Assembly (NCBI GenBank): GCA_934615645.1
Contig: CAKTTR010000061.1
Coordinates: 1-10,912, forward strand
Reading direction: 5' to 3'
Length of the DNA: 10,912 nt
DNA from: an uncultured Oscillospiraceae bacterium
GTDB lineage: Bacteria; Bacillota; Clostridia; Oscillospirales; Oscillospiraceae
Shown: positions 1-7,341 of the stretch, one piece after another
Numbering within the stretch: position 1 is the first letter of the stretch
Layout of the letters: every line of letters begins with the position of its first letter
The notes under the pieces: model-generated
The model's input: the letters and a program-made list of their open reading frames with translations, nothing else
What the model was told of the DNA's origin: nothing
Database searches by the model: none
Position numbers and translations under genes: made by a program

Positions 1-534
1 GAGATGGCGGCGCTGCAGGGGCCGGTTTTCGGCTTTGTCGGCGCGCTGCAGCAGTGCATCAGCTATGAGCTGGTCCTGGCGGCAGCCCAGGCGCGGCCGG
101 ACTGGAATTTTGTCTTCATCGGCGGGAAAAAGCCGGGGGTCGATCTGACGGCCCTGGAGCAGCAGGAAAATATCCATTTTCTGGGCCTCAAGCCCAATGA
201 AGCGCTGCCCCAGTACCTGGCCCACTTTGACGTCTGCCTGAATTTGTTCGCCCCGAGCGATCTGAGCAAGGATGTCAGCCCCTTGAAGTTTTATGAGTAT
301 CTGGCCACCGGCAAGCCCATCGTCTCGACGCCGCAGCCGGAGCAGGTGCTACAGTACGCCCCGCTTATCCACATCGCCGGGGACCGCGCCGCCTTCCTCG
401 CCGCCTGCCAGGCGGCCCTGGACGATACGGCCCCGGACCGCCGCGATGCCCGGATGGCCGCCGGACGCGCCAGCTCCTGGGATGCCCGGGTCGCGGAAAT
501 GTGTAAGATCCTGGAAGAACGCGGCGTTTTTTAA
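1..534 (+). CDS. Glycosyltransferase, C-terminal part (5' truncated by window edge)
   Basis: This is the last ~177 residues of a GT-B fold glycosyltransferase of the group 1/GT4 type. The frame is open from base 1, so the N-terminal acceptor-binding domain lies outside the window and the ATG at base 4 is probably internal. The visible part is the nucleotide-sugar-binding half. It has a strand-loop start (VFGFVGAL), a FIGGKK strand, a FLGLKP segment, and then the hallmark SPLKFYEYLATGKPIVST block (about bases 277-330). In that block the Glu of FYE sits where the second Glu of the family's E-x7-E motif falls; the first position is Asp. Such enzymes transfer a sugar from an NDP-sugar to cell-wall, teichuronic or exopolysaccharide intermediates at the cytoplasmic face, but the substrate cannot be told from this fragment. 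It ends at TAA (532-534), before the alaS promoter, so it belongs to an upstream transcription unit. Confidence 0.85.
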   Translation, partial: EMAALQGPVFGFVGALQQCISYELVLAAAQARPDWNFVFIGGKKPGVDLTALEQQENIHFLGLKPNEALPQYLAHFDVCLNLFAPSDLSKDVSPLKFYEYLATGKPIVSTPQPEQVLQYAPLIHIAGDRAAFLAACQAALDDTAPDRRDARMAAGRASSWDARVAEMCKILEERGVF

Positions 535-544
535 CCGAAAATTC

Positions 545-577
545 TGGCAGCGGCTGCCCGGTGCGCGGCCGCTGCCA
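545..577 (+). terminator. GC-rich hairpin after the glycosyltransferase (possible terminator)
   Basis: TGGCAGCGGC (545-554) pairs with GCCGCTGCCA (568-577), and the helix continues inward through a T-G wobble and two more pairs. The stem is about 13 bp with a 7-nt loop. It starts 11 bases after the stop codon, where a terminator would be expected. On the + strand it is followed by AAAAATTG rather than a T-run, so it is not a canonical intrinsic terminator. It may stabilise the mRNA end or help separate this unit from alaS. Confidence 0.4.
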
Positions 578-593
578 AAAATTGCCGCCGCGC

Positions 594-621
594 TTGACAA
601 TTGCGGGTTTTCTGCTAAAAT
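594..621 (+). promoter_or_regulatory. Sigma-A-type promoter for the alaS T-box transcript
   Basis: TTGACA (594-599) is a consensus -35 box and TAAAAT (616-621) is a -10 box one base from consensus, with a 16-bp spacer. Transcription would start near 627-629, about 20 bases before the T-box Stem I, as is usual for T-box leaders. Confidence 0.8.
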
Positions 622-627
622 ATTGGA

Positions 628-863
628 TAGAATAGAGAAAACGCCCTGAGGAAATGAGCAGCTTTAGCAGCCCGACAGAGAGCGGGGGACGGTGGAAGCC
701 CCGCGGCCAGGCGAAGCTGCAGCCACTTCCGAGCGGCCTGCGACGAGCAGGACGGCCCATGTCCGTTACCCATGGCTGAAGATGCACTGTTTTGTGTAAG
801 CAGGGTGGTACCGCGGAGTTTCCCTTCGCCCCTGCGCCGGAGACAGGGCGTTTTTTATTTTTT
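628..863 (+). promoter_or_regulatory. Alanine T-box riboswitch (tRNA-Ala-sensing leader of alaS)
   Basis: The leader has the expected T-box parts in order. Stem I closes with GGAA (650-653) against TTCC (727-730). Its distal helix GCGGGG (682-687) pairs with CCCCGC (699-704) and carries the GGTGGAA apical motif (691-697) and a CAGAGAG segment (676-682). On the 3' side, GAA (713-715) precedes GCT (716-718), the probable specifier codon; GCA and GCC follow, so any in-frame choice reads alanine. A CCTGC/GCAGG helix (737-741/747-751) and a CCGTTA motif (763-768) fill the linker. The T-box core AGGGTGGTACCGCG lies at 802-815. Its TGGT (806-809) would pair with an ACCA tRNA end, which fits tRNA-Ala with discriminator A. 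CAGGG (801-805) can pair with CCCTG (830-834) as antiterminator, while the same CCCTG pairs with CAGGG (844-848) in the terminator. Uncharged tRNA-Ala should favour readthrough into alaS. Confidence 0.93.
827..863 (+). terminator. Intrinsic terminator of the alaS T-box
   Basis: CGCCCCTG (827-834) pairs with CAGGGCG (844-850) with one bulged C, closing a 9-nt loop, followed by T6-A-T6 (851-863). It shares the CCCTG segment with the antiterminator, so only one of the two helices can form at a time. Confidence 0.9.
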
Positions 864-907
864 CGGAGCATCGCCGCGGACGGCGGCTGGTTTGGAGAAT
901 CAAATTT

Positions 908-912
908 GGAGG
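908..912 (+). promoter_or_regulatory. alaS ribosome binding site
   Basis: GGAGG lies 11 bases before the ATG at 924. It decides the start: the reading frame is open upstream to 792, but that stretch is T-box RNA, and no other start has a comparable site. Confidence 0.8.
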
Positions 913-923
913 TTAAACCGAGA

Positions 924-3566
924 ATGGAACAGAAAAAATACGGACTGAACGAATTGCGGGAGATGTTTTTGTCCTTCTTTGAATCAAAGGGACATCTGCG
1001 TCTGCCGAGCTTTTCCCTGATCCCGCAGAATGACGCGTCGCTGCTGCTTATCAACTCCGGCATGGCGCCGATGAAGCCCTATTTCAAGGGCGAGGTCGAG
1101 CCGCCGCGGCACCGGATCTGCACCTGCCAGAAGTGCATCCGGACGGGGGATATCGAAAATATCGGCAAGACGGCCCGCCACGGCACGTATTTTGAGATGC
1201 TGGGCAATTTCTCCTTCGGCGATTATTTCAAGAAGGAAGCCATCGCCTGGTGCTGGGAATTCCTGACGGATGTCTGCGGGCTGGACCCGCAGCGGCTCTA
1301 TCCCTCCATTTATCTGGATGACGACGAAGCCTTTGAAATCTGGAACAAGGACATGGGCATCCCCGCGGAGCGGATCTTCCGCTTCGGCAAGGAGGATAAC
1401 TTCTGGGAGCACGGCGCCGGCCCCTGCGGCCCCTGCAGCGAGGTCTATTACGACCGGGGCGAGAAGTACGGCTGCGGCAAGCCGGACTGCACCGTCGGCT
1501 GCGACTGCGACCGCTATATGGAGGTCTGGAACAACGTCTTTTCCCAGTTCGATAACGATGGCCACGGCAATTACACCGAGCTTTCCCAGAAGAATATCGA
1601 CACGGGCATGGGCCTGGAGCGTCTGGCGGTCGTCTGTCAGGATGTCGACTCTTTGTTTGATGTCGATACCGTGATGAACATCACGAAAAAAGTCACGGAG
1701 ATCACCGGCGCCAGCTATGGCATCAGCCATAAAATGGATGTCTCCCTCCGTGTCATTACCGACCATATCCGGGCCTCCGTCTTCATGATCGCCGACGGCG
1801 TGACGCCGACGAACGAGGGCCGCGGTTATGTCCTGCGCCGTCTGCTGCGCCGGGCAGCCCGCCACGGCAAGCTGCTGGGCGTGAACGACCCGTTCCTTTA
1901 TCGCCTGGTGGAGACAGTCATCCGGGAGAACGAGAGCCACTATACCTACCTGCGGGAGCGGGCGGACTATATCACCCGCTGGGTCCGGCTGGAGGAAGAA
2001 ACCTTTGCCAAGACCATCGACGGCGGCATGGGCGTCTACAGCCAGATGCTCGAAGAGCACAAGCAGCGCGGCGAGCAGGTGTTCTCCGGTGCTGATGCAT
2101 TCAAGCTCTATGATACCTACGGCTTCCCCATTGACCTGACCATCGAGATGGCCCAGGACGCGGGCATGACCGTCGATCAGGACGCCTTTGCCAAGCTGAT
2201 GCAGGAGCAGAAGGAGCGGGCGCGGCAGGCCCGCAAGGCCCTGGGGGACCTGGCCTGGGCCGGGATCGACTTCGGCCTGGATAACACGCCGACGGAATTC
2301 ACCGGCTACACGGAGAAAGCCTCGGAGGCCAAGGTCCTGGGCATCTGCGTGGGCGAGGAGATCACCGGCGCCATTGCTGGCGGCGAAACGGGCATTCTCG
2401 TCTTGGATCAGACGCCGTTTTACGCGGAAATGGGCGGCCAGACGGCGGATCATGGCACGATCAGCCTAGGCAGCAGCGTCTTTGAAGTGACGGATGTCCA
2501 GAAGGATAAGGGCGGCAAATATCTGCACCACGGCGTGATGCGTGCCGGGGAGATCAAGGTCGACGACACTGTCGTTGCGGCCATCGACGAAAAGCGCCGC
2601 CAGGCCATTTGCCGCGGCCACTCGGCGACCCATCTGCTGCAGGCGGCGCTGGAGAGCGTCCTGGGCGACCATTGCCACCAGGCGGGCTCCCTGGTCGAGC
2701 CGGACCGGCTGCGCTTTGACTTTACCCACTTCGCCGCGGTCACGCCGGAGGAGCTGGAGCGGATTAACGACCGGGTCGTGGAGCTGATCCTCGATGGCTT
2801 GGACGTCGAGACGATGGAGCTGCCCATCGACGAGGCAAAGAAGCTGGGCGCGACGGCGCTGTTCGGCGAAAAGTACGGCGATATCGTCCGGGTCGTCAAA
2901 ATGGGCGATGCGTCGCTGGAATTCTGCGGCGGCACCCATGTGGATAATACGGCGAAGGTCGGCATGTTCCGCATTGTCTCCGAGGGCTCTGTGGCCTCCG
3001 GTGTGCGCCGGATCGAAGCCATCACCGGCAAAGCCGTCCTGGGTCAGCTGCATAGCTTTGAAAACACCATCCGCCGGGCGTCGGAGATTTTGAAGCTCTC
3101 CAACCCCAAGGAGCTGCTGCACAAGGCAGAGGCGGCGGTCATCGAGATCAAGCAGCTGCGCGATCAGATCGAGACGATGAAGGACCGCGCCATCGCAGGC
3201 GAGATCGGCCAGTTTATGGTCGGGGCGAAGAACGTCGGCGGCCTGCATGTGGTGACGGCGGTCCGCAACGGCATGAGTGTGCCCGATCTGCGGAAATTCG
3301 GCGATATGCTGCGGGATAAGGACCCGAGGATCGTCGCGGTCCTGGCCGGTGTGAATGATGAGAAGATCTCCATCCTGGCTGTCTGCGGTAAGGACGCCGT
3401 GGCAGGTGGCATCAAGGCGGGGCAGCTGGTCAAGCAGGTCTGTGCGATCTGTGGCGGCTCCGGCGGCGGCAAGCCCGATTCCGCCATGGGCGGCGGCAAG
3501 GACGCTTTGAAGCTCGACGACGCCCTGGCCTGTGTGGACGATTTTGTCGCAGAGCACCTGCAGTAA
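924..3566 (+). CDS. alaS: Alanyl-tRNA synthetase
   Basis: This 880-residue class II synthetase attaches alanine to tRNA-Ala in the cytoplasm and hydrolyses mischarged Ser/Gly-tRNA-Ala. Its length is normal for bacteria. The catalytic core holds the conserved GTYFEMLGNFSFGDYF block (about residues 86-101) and a WNNVFSQF / GMGLERL region. The editing-domain zinc ligands are complete: H566 and H570 in HSATH, C668 and H672 in CGGTH. They align within two residues of the E. coli positions. A coiled-coil-like helix (about 716-757) leads to the glycine-rich C-Ala domain (GGSGGG and GGGK near 845-862), which helps tRNA binding and oligomerisation. A cysteine cluster C184-x4-C189-x3-C193-x-C195 sits just before the RYMEVWN motif; similar clusters are known to me from clostridial AlaRS. 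Expression is governed by the alanine T-box just upstream. The HIT-family gene follows after 30 bases and is probably cotranscribed. Confidence 0.98.
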   Translation: MEQKKYGLNELREMFLSFFESKGHLRLPSFSLIPQNDASLLLINSGMAPMKPYFKGEVEPPRHRICTCQKCIRTGDIENIGKTARHGTYFEMLGNFSFGDYFKKEAIAWCWEFLTDVCGLDPQRLYPSIYLDDDEAFEIWNKDMGIPAERIFRFGKEDNFWEHGAGPCGPCSEVYYDRGEKYGCGKPDCTVGCDCDRYMEVWNNVFSQFDNDGHGNYTELSQKNIDTGMGLERLAVVCQDVDSLFDVDTVMNITKKVTEITGASYGISHKMDVSLRVITDHIRASVFMIADGVTPTNEGRGYVLRRLLRRAARHGKLLGVNDPFLYRLVETVIRENESHYTYLRERADYITRWVRLEEETFAKTIDGGMGVYSQMLEEHKQRGEQVFSGADAFKLYDTYGFPIDLTIEMAQDAGMTVDQDAFAKLMQEQKERARQARKALGDLAWAGIDFGLDNTPTEFTGYTEKASEAKVLGICVGEEITGAIAGGETGILVLDQTPFYAEMGGQTADHGTISLGSSVFEVTDVQKDKGGKYLHHGVMRAGEIKVDDTVVAAIDEKRRQAICRGHSATHLLQAALESVLGDHCHQAGSLVEPDRLRFDFTHFAAVTPEELERINDRVVELILDGLDVETMELPIDEAKKLGATALFGEKYGDIVRVVKMGDASLEFCGGTHVDNTAKVGMFRIVSEGSVASGVRRIEAITGKAVLGQLHSFENTIRRASEILKLSNPKELLHKAEAAVIEIKQLRDQIETMKDRAIAGEIGQFMVGAKNVGGLHVVTAVRNGMSVPDLRKFGDMLRDKDPRIVAVLAGVNDEKISILAVCGKDAVAGGIKAGQLVKQVCAICGGSGGGKPDSAMGGGKDALKLDDALACVDDFVAEHLQ

Positions 3567-3596
3567 GCGGAATACGGAAGAAAAGGAGCGAACAGT

Positions 3597-3935
3597 ATGA
3601 ACGATTGCCTGTTTTGTAAGATTATTGCCGGGGAGATTCCCTCGAAAAAGGTCTACGAGGATGAATTGTGCTACGCGTTTTACGACATTGCCCCCCTGGC
3701 AAAGACGCATTTCCTGGTGATCCCGAAGCAGCACCTGGCTTCCGCAGCGGAGGTCACGGAGGAGAATGCGGCGCTCATCGGGCACATTTACGCCGTCATC
3801 GCGAAGCTCGCCCAGGAGATGGGCTTTGCCGATGGCTTCCGTGTTGTGACGAACTGCGGCCAGCTCGCGGGGCAGACGGTGCATCATCTGCACTTCCATG
3901 TCCTCAGCGGCCAGCAGCTGGGTTCGTTCAACTAA
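3597..3935 (+). CDS. HIT-family (HINT/PKCI-like) nucleotide hydrolase
   Basis: A complete 112-residue histidine triad protein. The signature H97-L-H99-F-H101-V-L follows the family pattern H-x-H-x-H-x-x, and by analogy with HINT1 the middle His (H99) would be the nucleophile. The N-terminus DCLFCKIIAGEIPS supplies C4 and C7, which with H46 and H97 resemble the zinc site of the HINT branch. These proteins are cytoplasmic dimers that hydrolyse nucleoside phosphoramidates and aminoacyl-adenylates; that activity would suit a gene next to an aminoacyl-tRNA synthetase, although this link is inference. The ATG is preceded by AGGAG (3584-3588) at 8-base spacing. The C-terminus ends GQQLGSFN and lacks the WPPG-type tail of many HINT proteins. 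It likely shares the alaS transcript and ends at the hairpin at 3953-3991. Confidence 0.93.
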   Translation: MNDCLFCKIIAGEIPSKKVYEDELCYAFYDIAPLAKTHFLVIPKQHLASAAEVTEENAALIGHIYAVIAKLAQEMGFADGFRVVTNCGQLAGQTVHHLHFHVLSGQQLGSFN

Positions 3936-3952
3936 GCGTAACGAAGATCGGT

Positions 3953-4002
3953 CCCCGCCATTTTGCAAGGCTTTGTGCCAAAATGGCGGGGCTGTTTCTA
4001 AT
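3953..4002 (+). terminator. 13-bp perfect hairpin after the HIT gene, probable (leaky) terminator
   Basis: CCCCGCCATTTTG (3953-3965) pairs perfectly with CAAAATGGCGGGG (3979-3991) around a 13-nt loop that can itself fold into CAA/TTG. The tail is CTGTTTCTAATG, a poor U-tract, so termination may be incomplete and some readthrough into comEC is plausible. TCTAAT (3997-4002) with TTGTGC (3973-3978) at 18-bp spacing is a weak candidate promoter for comEC; I would not rely on it. Confidence 0.65.
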
Positions 4003-4033
4003 GTGAAAAAACCAAGAGCCGGGAGGTGAGCGC

Positions 4034-6286
4034 GTGCGAAGACTTGTTTGGTTTGCCTGTACATTTGCAGTGGCGGTGCTGCTGTGTGTCTATGTTTTGC
4101 CGGGTATTCCGATCTGGCTGGGGGTGGTGGCAGTTGCCCTTGGCGGCGGGCTTTTATGTCTGCGGCGGAAAAGGCTGCGGCGCGTCTGCTGCCTGCTGCT
4201 TGGCTTCGGCGTGGGGCTGCTCTGGACGGGGCTGTATTACCAGACGCAGCTGCGCCCGGCCCTGTGCCTGACGGGCGAGGCCCAGACCATCACGGCGACC
4301 GTTGCCTCCTACCCGGCGCAGACCCGCTATGGCCAGCGGCTGGATGTGCTGCTGGACTGCGACGGCACGCGCTGCCGCACGCTGCTCTACCTGCGCGAAA
4401 CAGACGTAAAGGCCGCGCCTGGTGACCAGCTATCCGTCAAGGCGGAGGTGGAAGCGGCGAGTCTCCAGGCCCGGACTGAGGAGGAAAACCTCTATGCCCG
4501 CAGCCGCGGCTATGTTCTACAGGCCTATGCCAAGGGCGATGCCCGGGTTACGCCGCAGGCAAAGCGCCCGCTTTGGGCCTGCCCCGCGTGGCTGGCCTGG
4601 CAGCTGCAGGGGAAAATCACAGCCCTGTTTCCCGCCGATACGGCGCCATTTTTGCAGGCTCTGCTGACGGGTGACCGCAGCGGCTTTTCCTATGCGGATA
4701 AAAACGCACTGTCTCTGGCAGGGGTGAGCCACGTCGTTGCCATCTCCGGGATGCATGTCTCGATCCTTTTGGCGATGCTGCTGCTGTTCCTGCGCCGCCG
4801 GGGCCTGGCGGCGGCTATCGGCATTCCGGTGGTCGTGTGCTATGCGCTGCTGACCGGGGCGGCGCCGTCGGTCATTCGGGCGGCTGTAATGCAGATCCTG
4901 CTGCTACTGGCGCCGCTTGTCAAGCGGGAGGAGGACACGCCGACCTCCCTCTGCGCGGCGATGCTGGTGATCCTTCTGCAAAATCCCTGGGCGGTGGCGG
5001 ACCTGAGCTTCCAGCTCTCGTTTGCGTCCATGGCGGGCCTGCTGCTGTTTGGCAACCGGCTCTATCACGCCATGACCCGGCGGGCGCGCCGGAAGCTGCC
5101 CGCAGTGGCGGCAAAGCTGCGCGCCGCGCTGTTTGCGTCGGTCTCCGCCAGTCTCGGTGCAATGGTGTTTACAACGCCGCTGGTGGCCTGCTCGTTTGAT
5201 CTTGTGAGCCTGGCTGCGATCGGGGTGAATTTCCTGGTGCTGTGGGCTGTCAGCCTGTGCTTCCAGCTGGGGCTTGTCATCTGCCTGGTGGGCTTTGTTC
5301 TGCCCGGCGTCGCAGCGTTTTTTGCGGGGCTGCTCTCGTGGCTTGTGCGTTATTTTTGGTGGATCGTCCGGGGTGCGGCCAGGCTGCCGTTTGCCGCGGT
5401 CTATACCAGCAGTGTCTATCTTGCCGCGTGGGTGGTTTTTGCGTATTTGCTGCTGGCGGTGTTGCTGTTGCAAAAGCAGAAGCGGCCGCTGCAATTTGCC
5501 CTGTGCCTTGCTGTCAGTCTGGCGGCGAGCGTGGGCCTCTCTTGGCTGGAAAATAGCCTGGCTGAGGTCCAGACGACCGTTCTGGATGTCGGCCAGGGGC
5601 AGTGCGTGCTGCTGGAGGTGGATGGGAAGAGTATCCTGGTCGACTGCGGCGGCAGCAACCCGGAGGAAGCCGGGGAGCAGGCGGCCCGGGCCTTGCTTGC
5701 CCACGGAAAGTTCCACCTGGACCTGCTGCTTTTGACCCATTACGATGCCGACCATGCCGGGGGCGCGGCCTATTTACTGGGGCGGATCCCTGTGCGCCAG
5801 CTGTATCTCCCGCCGGTCGATACGGAAAGCGCACTCTGCACGGCAATTGGACAGGCCGCAGCGGAGACGGGCACGACGCTGGAGTATTTGCAAGAGGACC
5901 GGACGCTGCACCTGGGTCAAAGCCAGCTTCAGATCTTCGGGCCGGTCTCCCGCCTGCCGGGCAACGATGGCGGGCTCAGCGTGCTGTGCTCCCGGGGGGA
6001 TTATGATATCCTGATTACCGGCGATATGAGCCTGGACGGGGAGGCGCGGCTGCTGGCCCTGCATACCCTGCCGAAGGTCGAGGTCATGCTCGCCGGGCAC
6101 CATGGCGCGGCGACCTCCACGGGTGCACCGCTGCTCGCGGCAGTTCGGCCGGAGATCGCGGTGATCTCCGTTGGGCGCGGTAACTGGTACGGTCATCCCA
6201 GGGCCGAGACAATGGAGCGTTTGCGTTCCTGCGGCGCGGCCATCTATCGGACGGACCAAAACGGTACTGTGACCATCAGGAGGTGA
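4034..6286 (+). CDS. comEC: ComEC/Rec2 DNA-internalisation channel
   Basis: A full-length 750-residue ComEC, the membrane channel that carries single-stranded transforming DNA into the cytoplasm. The architecture is canonical. Two N-terminal membrane helices (about residues 5-45) precede a soluble OB-like region (about 75-155). Then comes the multi-helix Competence domain with the conserved SHVVAISGMHVS segment starting at S232. A C-terminal metallo-beta-lactamase-like domain starts at VLDVGQGQ (516-523). That domain keeps the metal-binding H569-x-D571-x-D573-H574 motif, a later AGHHGA, YGHP, and the terminal YRTDQNGTV strand. The start is GTG, chosen because GGGAGGTGAG (4021-4030) lies at the right distance and the first membrane helix follows directly. 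The stop TGA (6284-6286) lies inside the Shine-Dalgarno of holA. No frameshift or lost catalytic residue is visible, so it looks functional, but no other competence gene is in this window. Confidence 0.96.
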   Translation: MRRLVWFACTFAVAVLLCVYVLPGIPIWLGVVAVALGGGLLCLRRKRLRRVCCLLLGFGVGLLWTGLYYQTQLRPALCLTGEAQTITATVASYPAQTRYGQRLDVLLDCDGTRCRTLLYLRETDVKAAPGDQLSVKAEVEAASLQARTEEENLYARSRGYVLQAYAKGDARVTPQAKRPLWACPAWLAWQLQGKITALFPADTAPFLQALLTGDRSGFSYADKNALSLAGVSHVVAISGMHVSILLAMLLLFLRRRGLAAAIGIPVVVCYALLTGAAPSVIRAAVMQILLLLAPLVKREEDTPTSLCAAMLVILLQNPWAVADLSFQLSFASMAGLLLFGNRLYHAMTRRARRKLPAVAAKLRAALFASVSASLGAMVFTTPLVACSFDLVSLAAIGVNFLVLWAVSLCFQLGLVICLVGFVLPGVAAFFAGLLSWLVRYFWWIVRGAARLPFAAVYTSSVYLAAWVVFAYLLLAVLLLQKQKRPLQFALCLAVSLAASVGLSWLENSLAEVQTTVLDVGQGQCVLLEVDGKSILVDCGGSNPEEAGEQAARALLAHGKFHLDLLLLTHYDADHAGGAAYLLGRIPVRQLYLPPVDTESALCTAIGQAAAETGTTLEYLQEDRTLHLGQSQLQIFGPVSRLPGNDGGLSVLCSRGDYDILITGDMSLDGEARLLALHTLPKVEVMLAGHHGAATSTGAPLLAAVRPEIAVISVGRGNWYGHPRAETMERLRSCGAAIYRTDQNGTVTIRR
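6278..6286 (+). promoter_or_regulatory. holA ribosome binding site overlapping the comEC stop
   Basis: AGGAGGTGA matches nine bases complementary to the 16S rRNA 3' end, and its last three bases are the comEC stop codon. The ATG at 6292 starts 5 bases later. This favours 6292 over the in-frame GTG at 6283, which lies inside the site itself. Confidence 0.8.
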
Positions 6287-6291
6287 GCGAC

Positions 6292-7341
6292 ATGGCAAGA
6301 AAAGAAAAAACAGATCCCGGCGCGCTGCAGCGGCTGAAGAATGACCTGCGGGCCGGGCAATTGGGGCCGCTTTATCTCTTTTACGGGCCGGAGAGCTATC
6401 TGCGGGAGCATTATCTTGCGCTGGCCCGAAAAAAGCTGACCGACGGCCCGGCGGAGTCATTCAATTACCACCGCTTCAACGCGGAAAATTTGACGATGGA
6501 CGCCCTGCAGAATGCCATCGAGGCCATGCCCATGCTGGCAGAGGCTACGATGGTCCAAGTGGACGATGTGGATCCCTATAAGCTGCCCCAGCCGGACCGG
6601 GAGCGCCTGACGGAGCTGCTTTCGGATATCCCGCCGTATTGCCACGTGTTCTTCGTGTTCGATACGGTGGCCTATCAGCCGGACCGGCGGCAGAAGAAGC
6701 TCCATGGTGTTCTGGAGGGGCAGGGCAGTGCCGTCAGCTTTGAAAAGCAGTCAGAGCGGGAGCTTGCCGCCTGGATCGCCAAGCATTTTGCGGGCTTTGG
6801 TAAGAAAATCAGCGTTGACCTCTGCCGCTATCTCATCCTGCGCACTGGCGGGACGATGACGGCGCTGCGGTCGGAGATCGAAAAGGTCGCGGCCTATGCC
6901 CCGGCGGAGGAGATCACAAAGGCGGAGATCGACGCCGTGGTCGAGCCGGTGCTGGAGGCCTATGTCTTTGATATGACCGATGCCATCGCCGCGGGCCGCT
7001 ATGACACGGCCCTGGCGACATTGCAGACGCTTTTCCAGCTGCAGCAGGAGCCTATCGTGCTCCTGGCCGCCATCGGGATGCAGCTGCGTCGGATCTATTG
7101 CGCCCAGCTGCTGCAGGCGGCGGGCAAGGGTGCTGAGAGCCTGATGCACCTGTGCGGCATGGGCAGCTACCCGGCCAAAAAGACGATGGGATACGCCCGG
7201 CGGCTTTCCGAGGGCTTCAGCAAGGCAGCCCTGCAGGCCTGCGCGCTGACGGACTACCGGCTGAAAACGTCGTATGACACGCCCCAGCGGCTGCTGGAGC
7301 TGCTGCTATTGCAACTGGCCCAGGAGGTGAAGCATGCTTAA
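6292..7341 (+). CDS. holA: DNA polymerase III delta subunit
   Basis: A 349-residue clamp-loader delta subunit, the part of the replication complex that binds and opens the beta sliding clamp. It begins with the family-typical GPLYLFYGPESYLRE (about residues 25-39), an AAA+-like fold whose Walker-type site is degenerate in delta. The middle holds an ETATMVQVDDVDPYKL-like strand region and an FFVFDTVAYQPDRRQKK segment. The collar domain follows, with VLEAYVFDMTDAIAAG and a C-terminal YDTPQRLLELLLLQLA helix. Length is normal. comEC followed by holA is a common gene order in Firmicutes and supports the call. The gene starts 5 bases after the comEC stop and overlaps the next gene by 8 bases, so translation of the three is probably coupled. 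Confidence 0.94.
   Translation: MARKEKTDPGALQRLKNDLRAGQLGPLYLFYGPESYLREHYLALARKKLTDGPAESFNYHRFNAENLTMDALQNAIEAMPMLAEATMVQVDDVDPYKLPQPDRERLTELLSDIPPYCHVFFVFDTVAYQPDRRQKKLHGVLEGQGSAVSFEKQSERELAAWIAKHFAGFGKKISVDLCRYLILRTGGTMTALRSEIEKVAAYAPAEEITKAEIDAVVEPVLEAYVFDMTDAIAAGRYDTALATLQTLFQLQQEPIVLLAAIGMQLRRIYCAQLLQAAGKGAESLMHLCGMGSYPAKKTMGYARRLSEGFSKAALQACALTDYRLKTSYDTPQRLLELLLLQLAQEVKHA
7322..7330 (+). promoter_or_regulatory. rnmV ribosome binding site inside the holA 3' end
   Basis: AGGAGGTGA is identical to the site before holA. It lies inside holA coding sequence and ends three bases before the ATG at 7334. Confidence 0.75.

Noticed and set aside
792..923. N-terminal extension of alaS upstream of the ATG at 924
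   Set aside because: The frame is open by chance, but the bases are the T-box antiterminator and terminator. The GGAGG site and the normal AlaRS N-terminus (MEQKKYGLNELREMFL) fix the start at 924.
984..2453. 489-codon open frame on the minus strand opposite alaS
   Set aside because: It lies entirely antisense to a gene with unmistakable AlaRS motifs. The translation is low-complexity (Ala/Val/Leu/Asp/Gly rich) with no recognisable domain. Long antisense frames are expected in GC-rich DNA.
2466..4064. 532-codon minus-strand frame across alaS, the HIT gene and the start of comEC
   Set aside because: It crosses three real genes and a terminator hairpin, and has no protein motif.
6283..6291. 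GTG start for holA at 6283
   Set aside because: It lies inside the Shine-Dalgarno sequence and overlaps the comEC stop; the ATG at 6292 has correct spacing.
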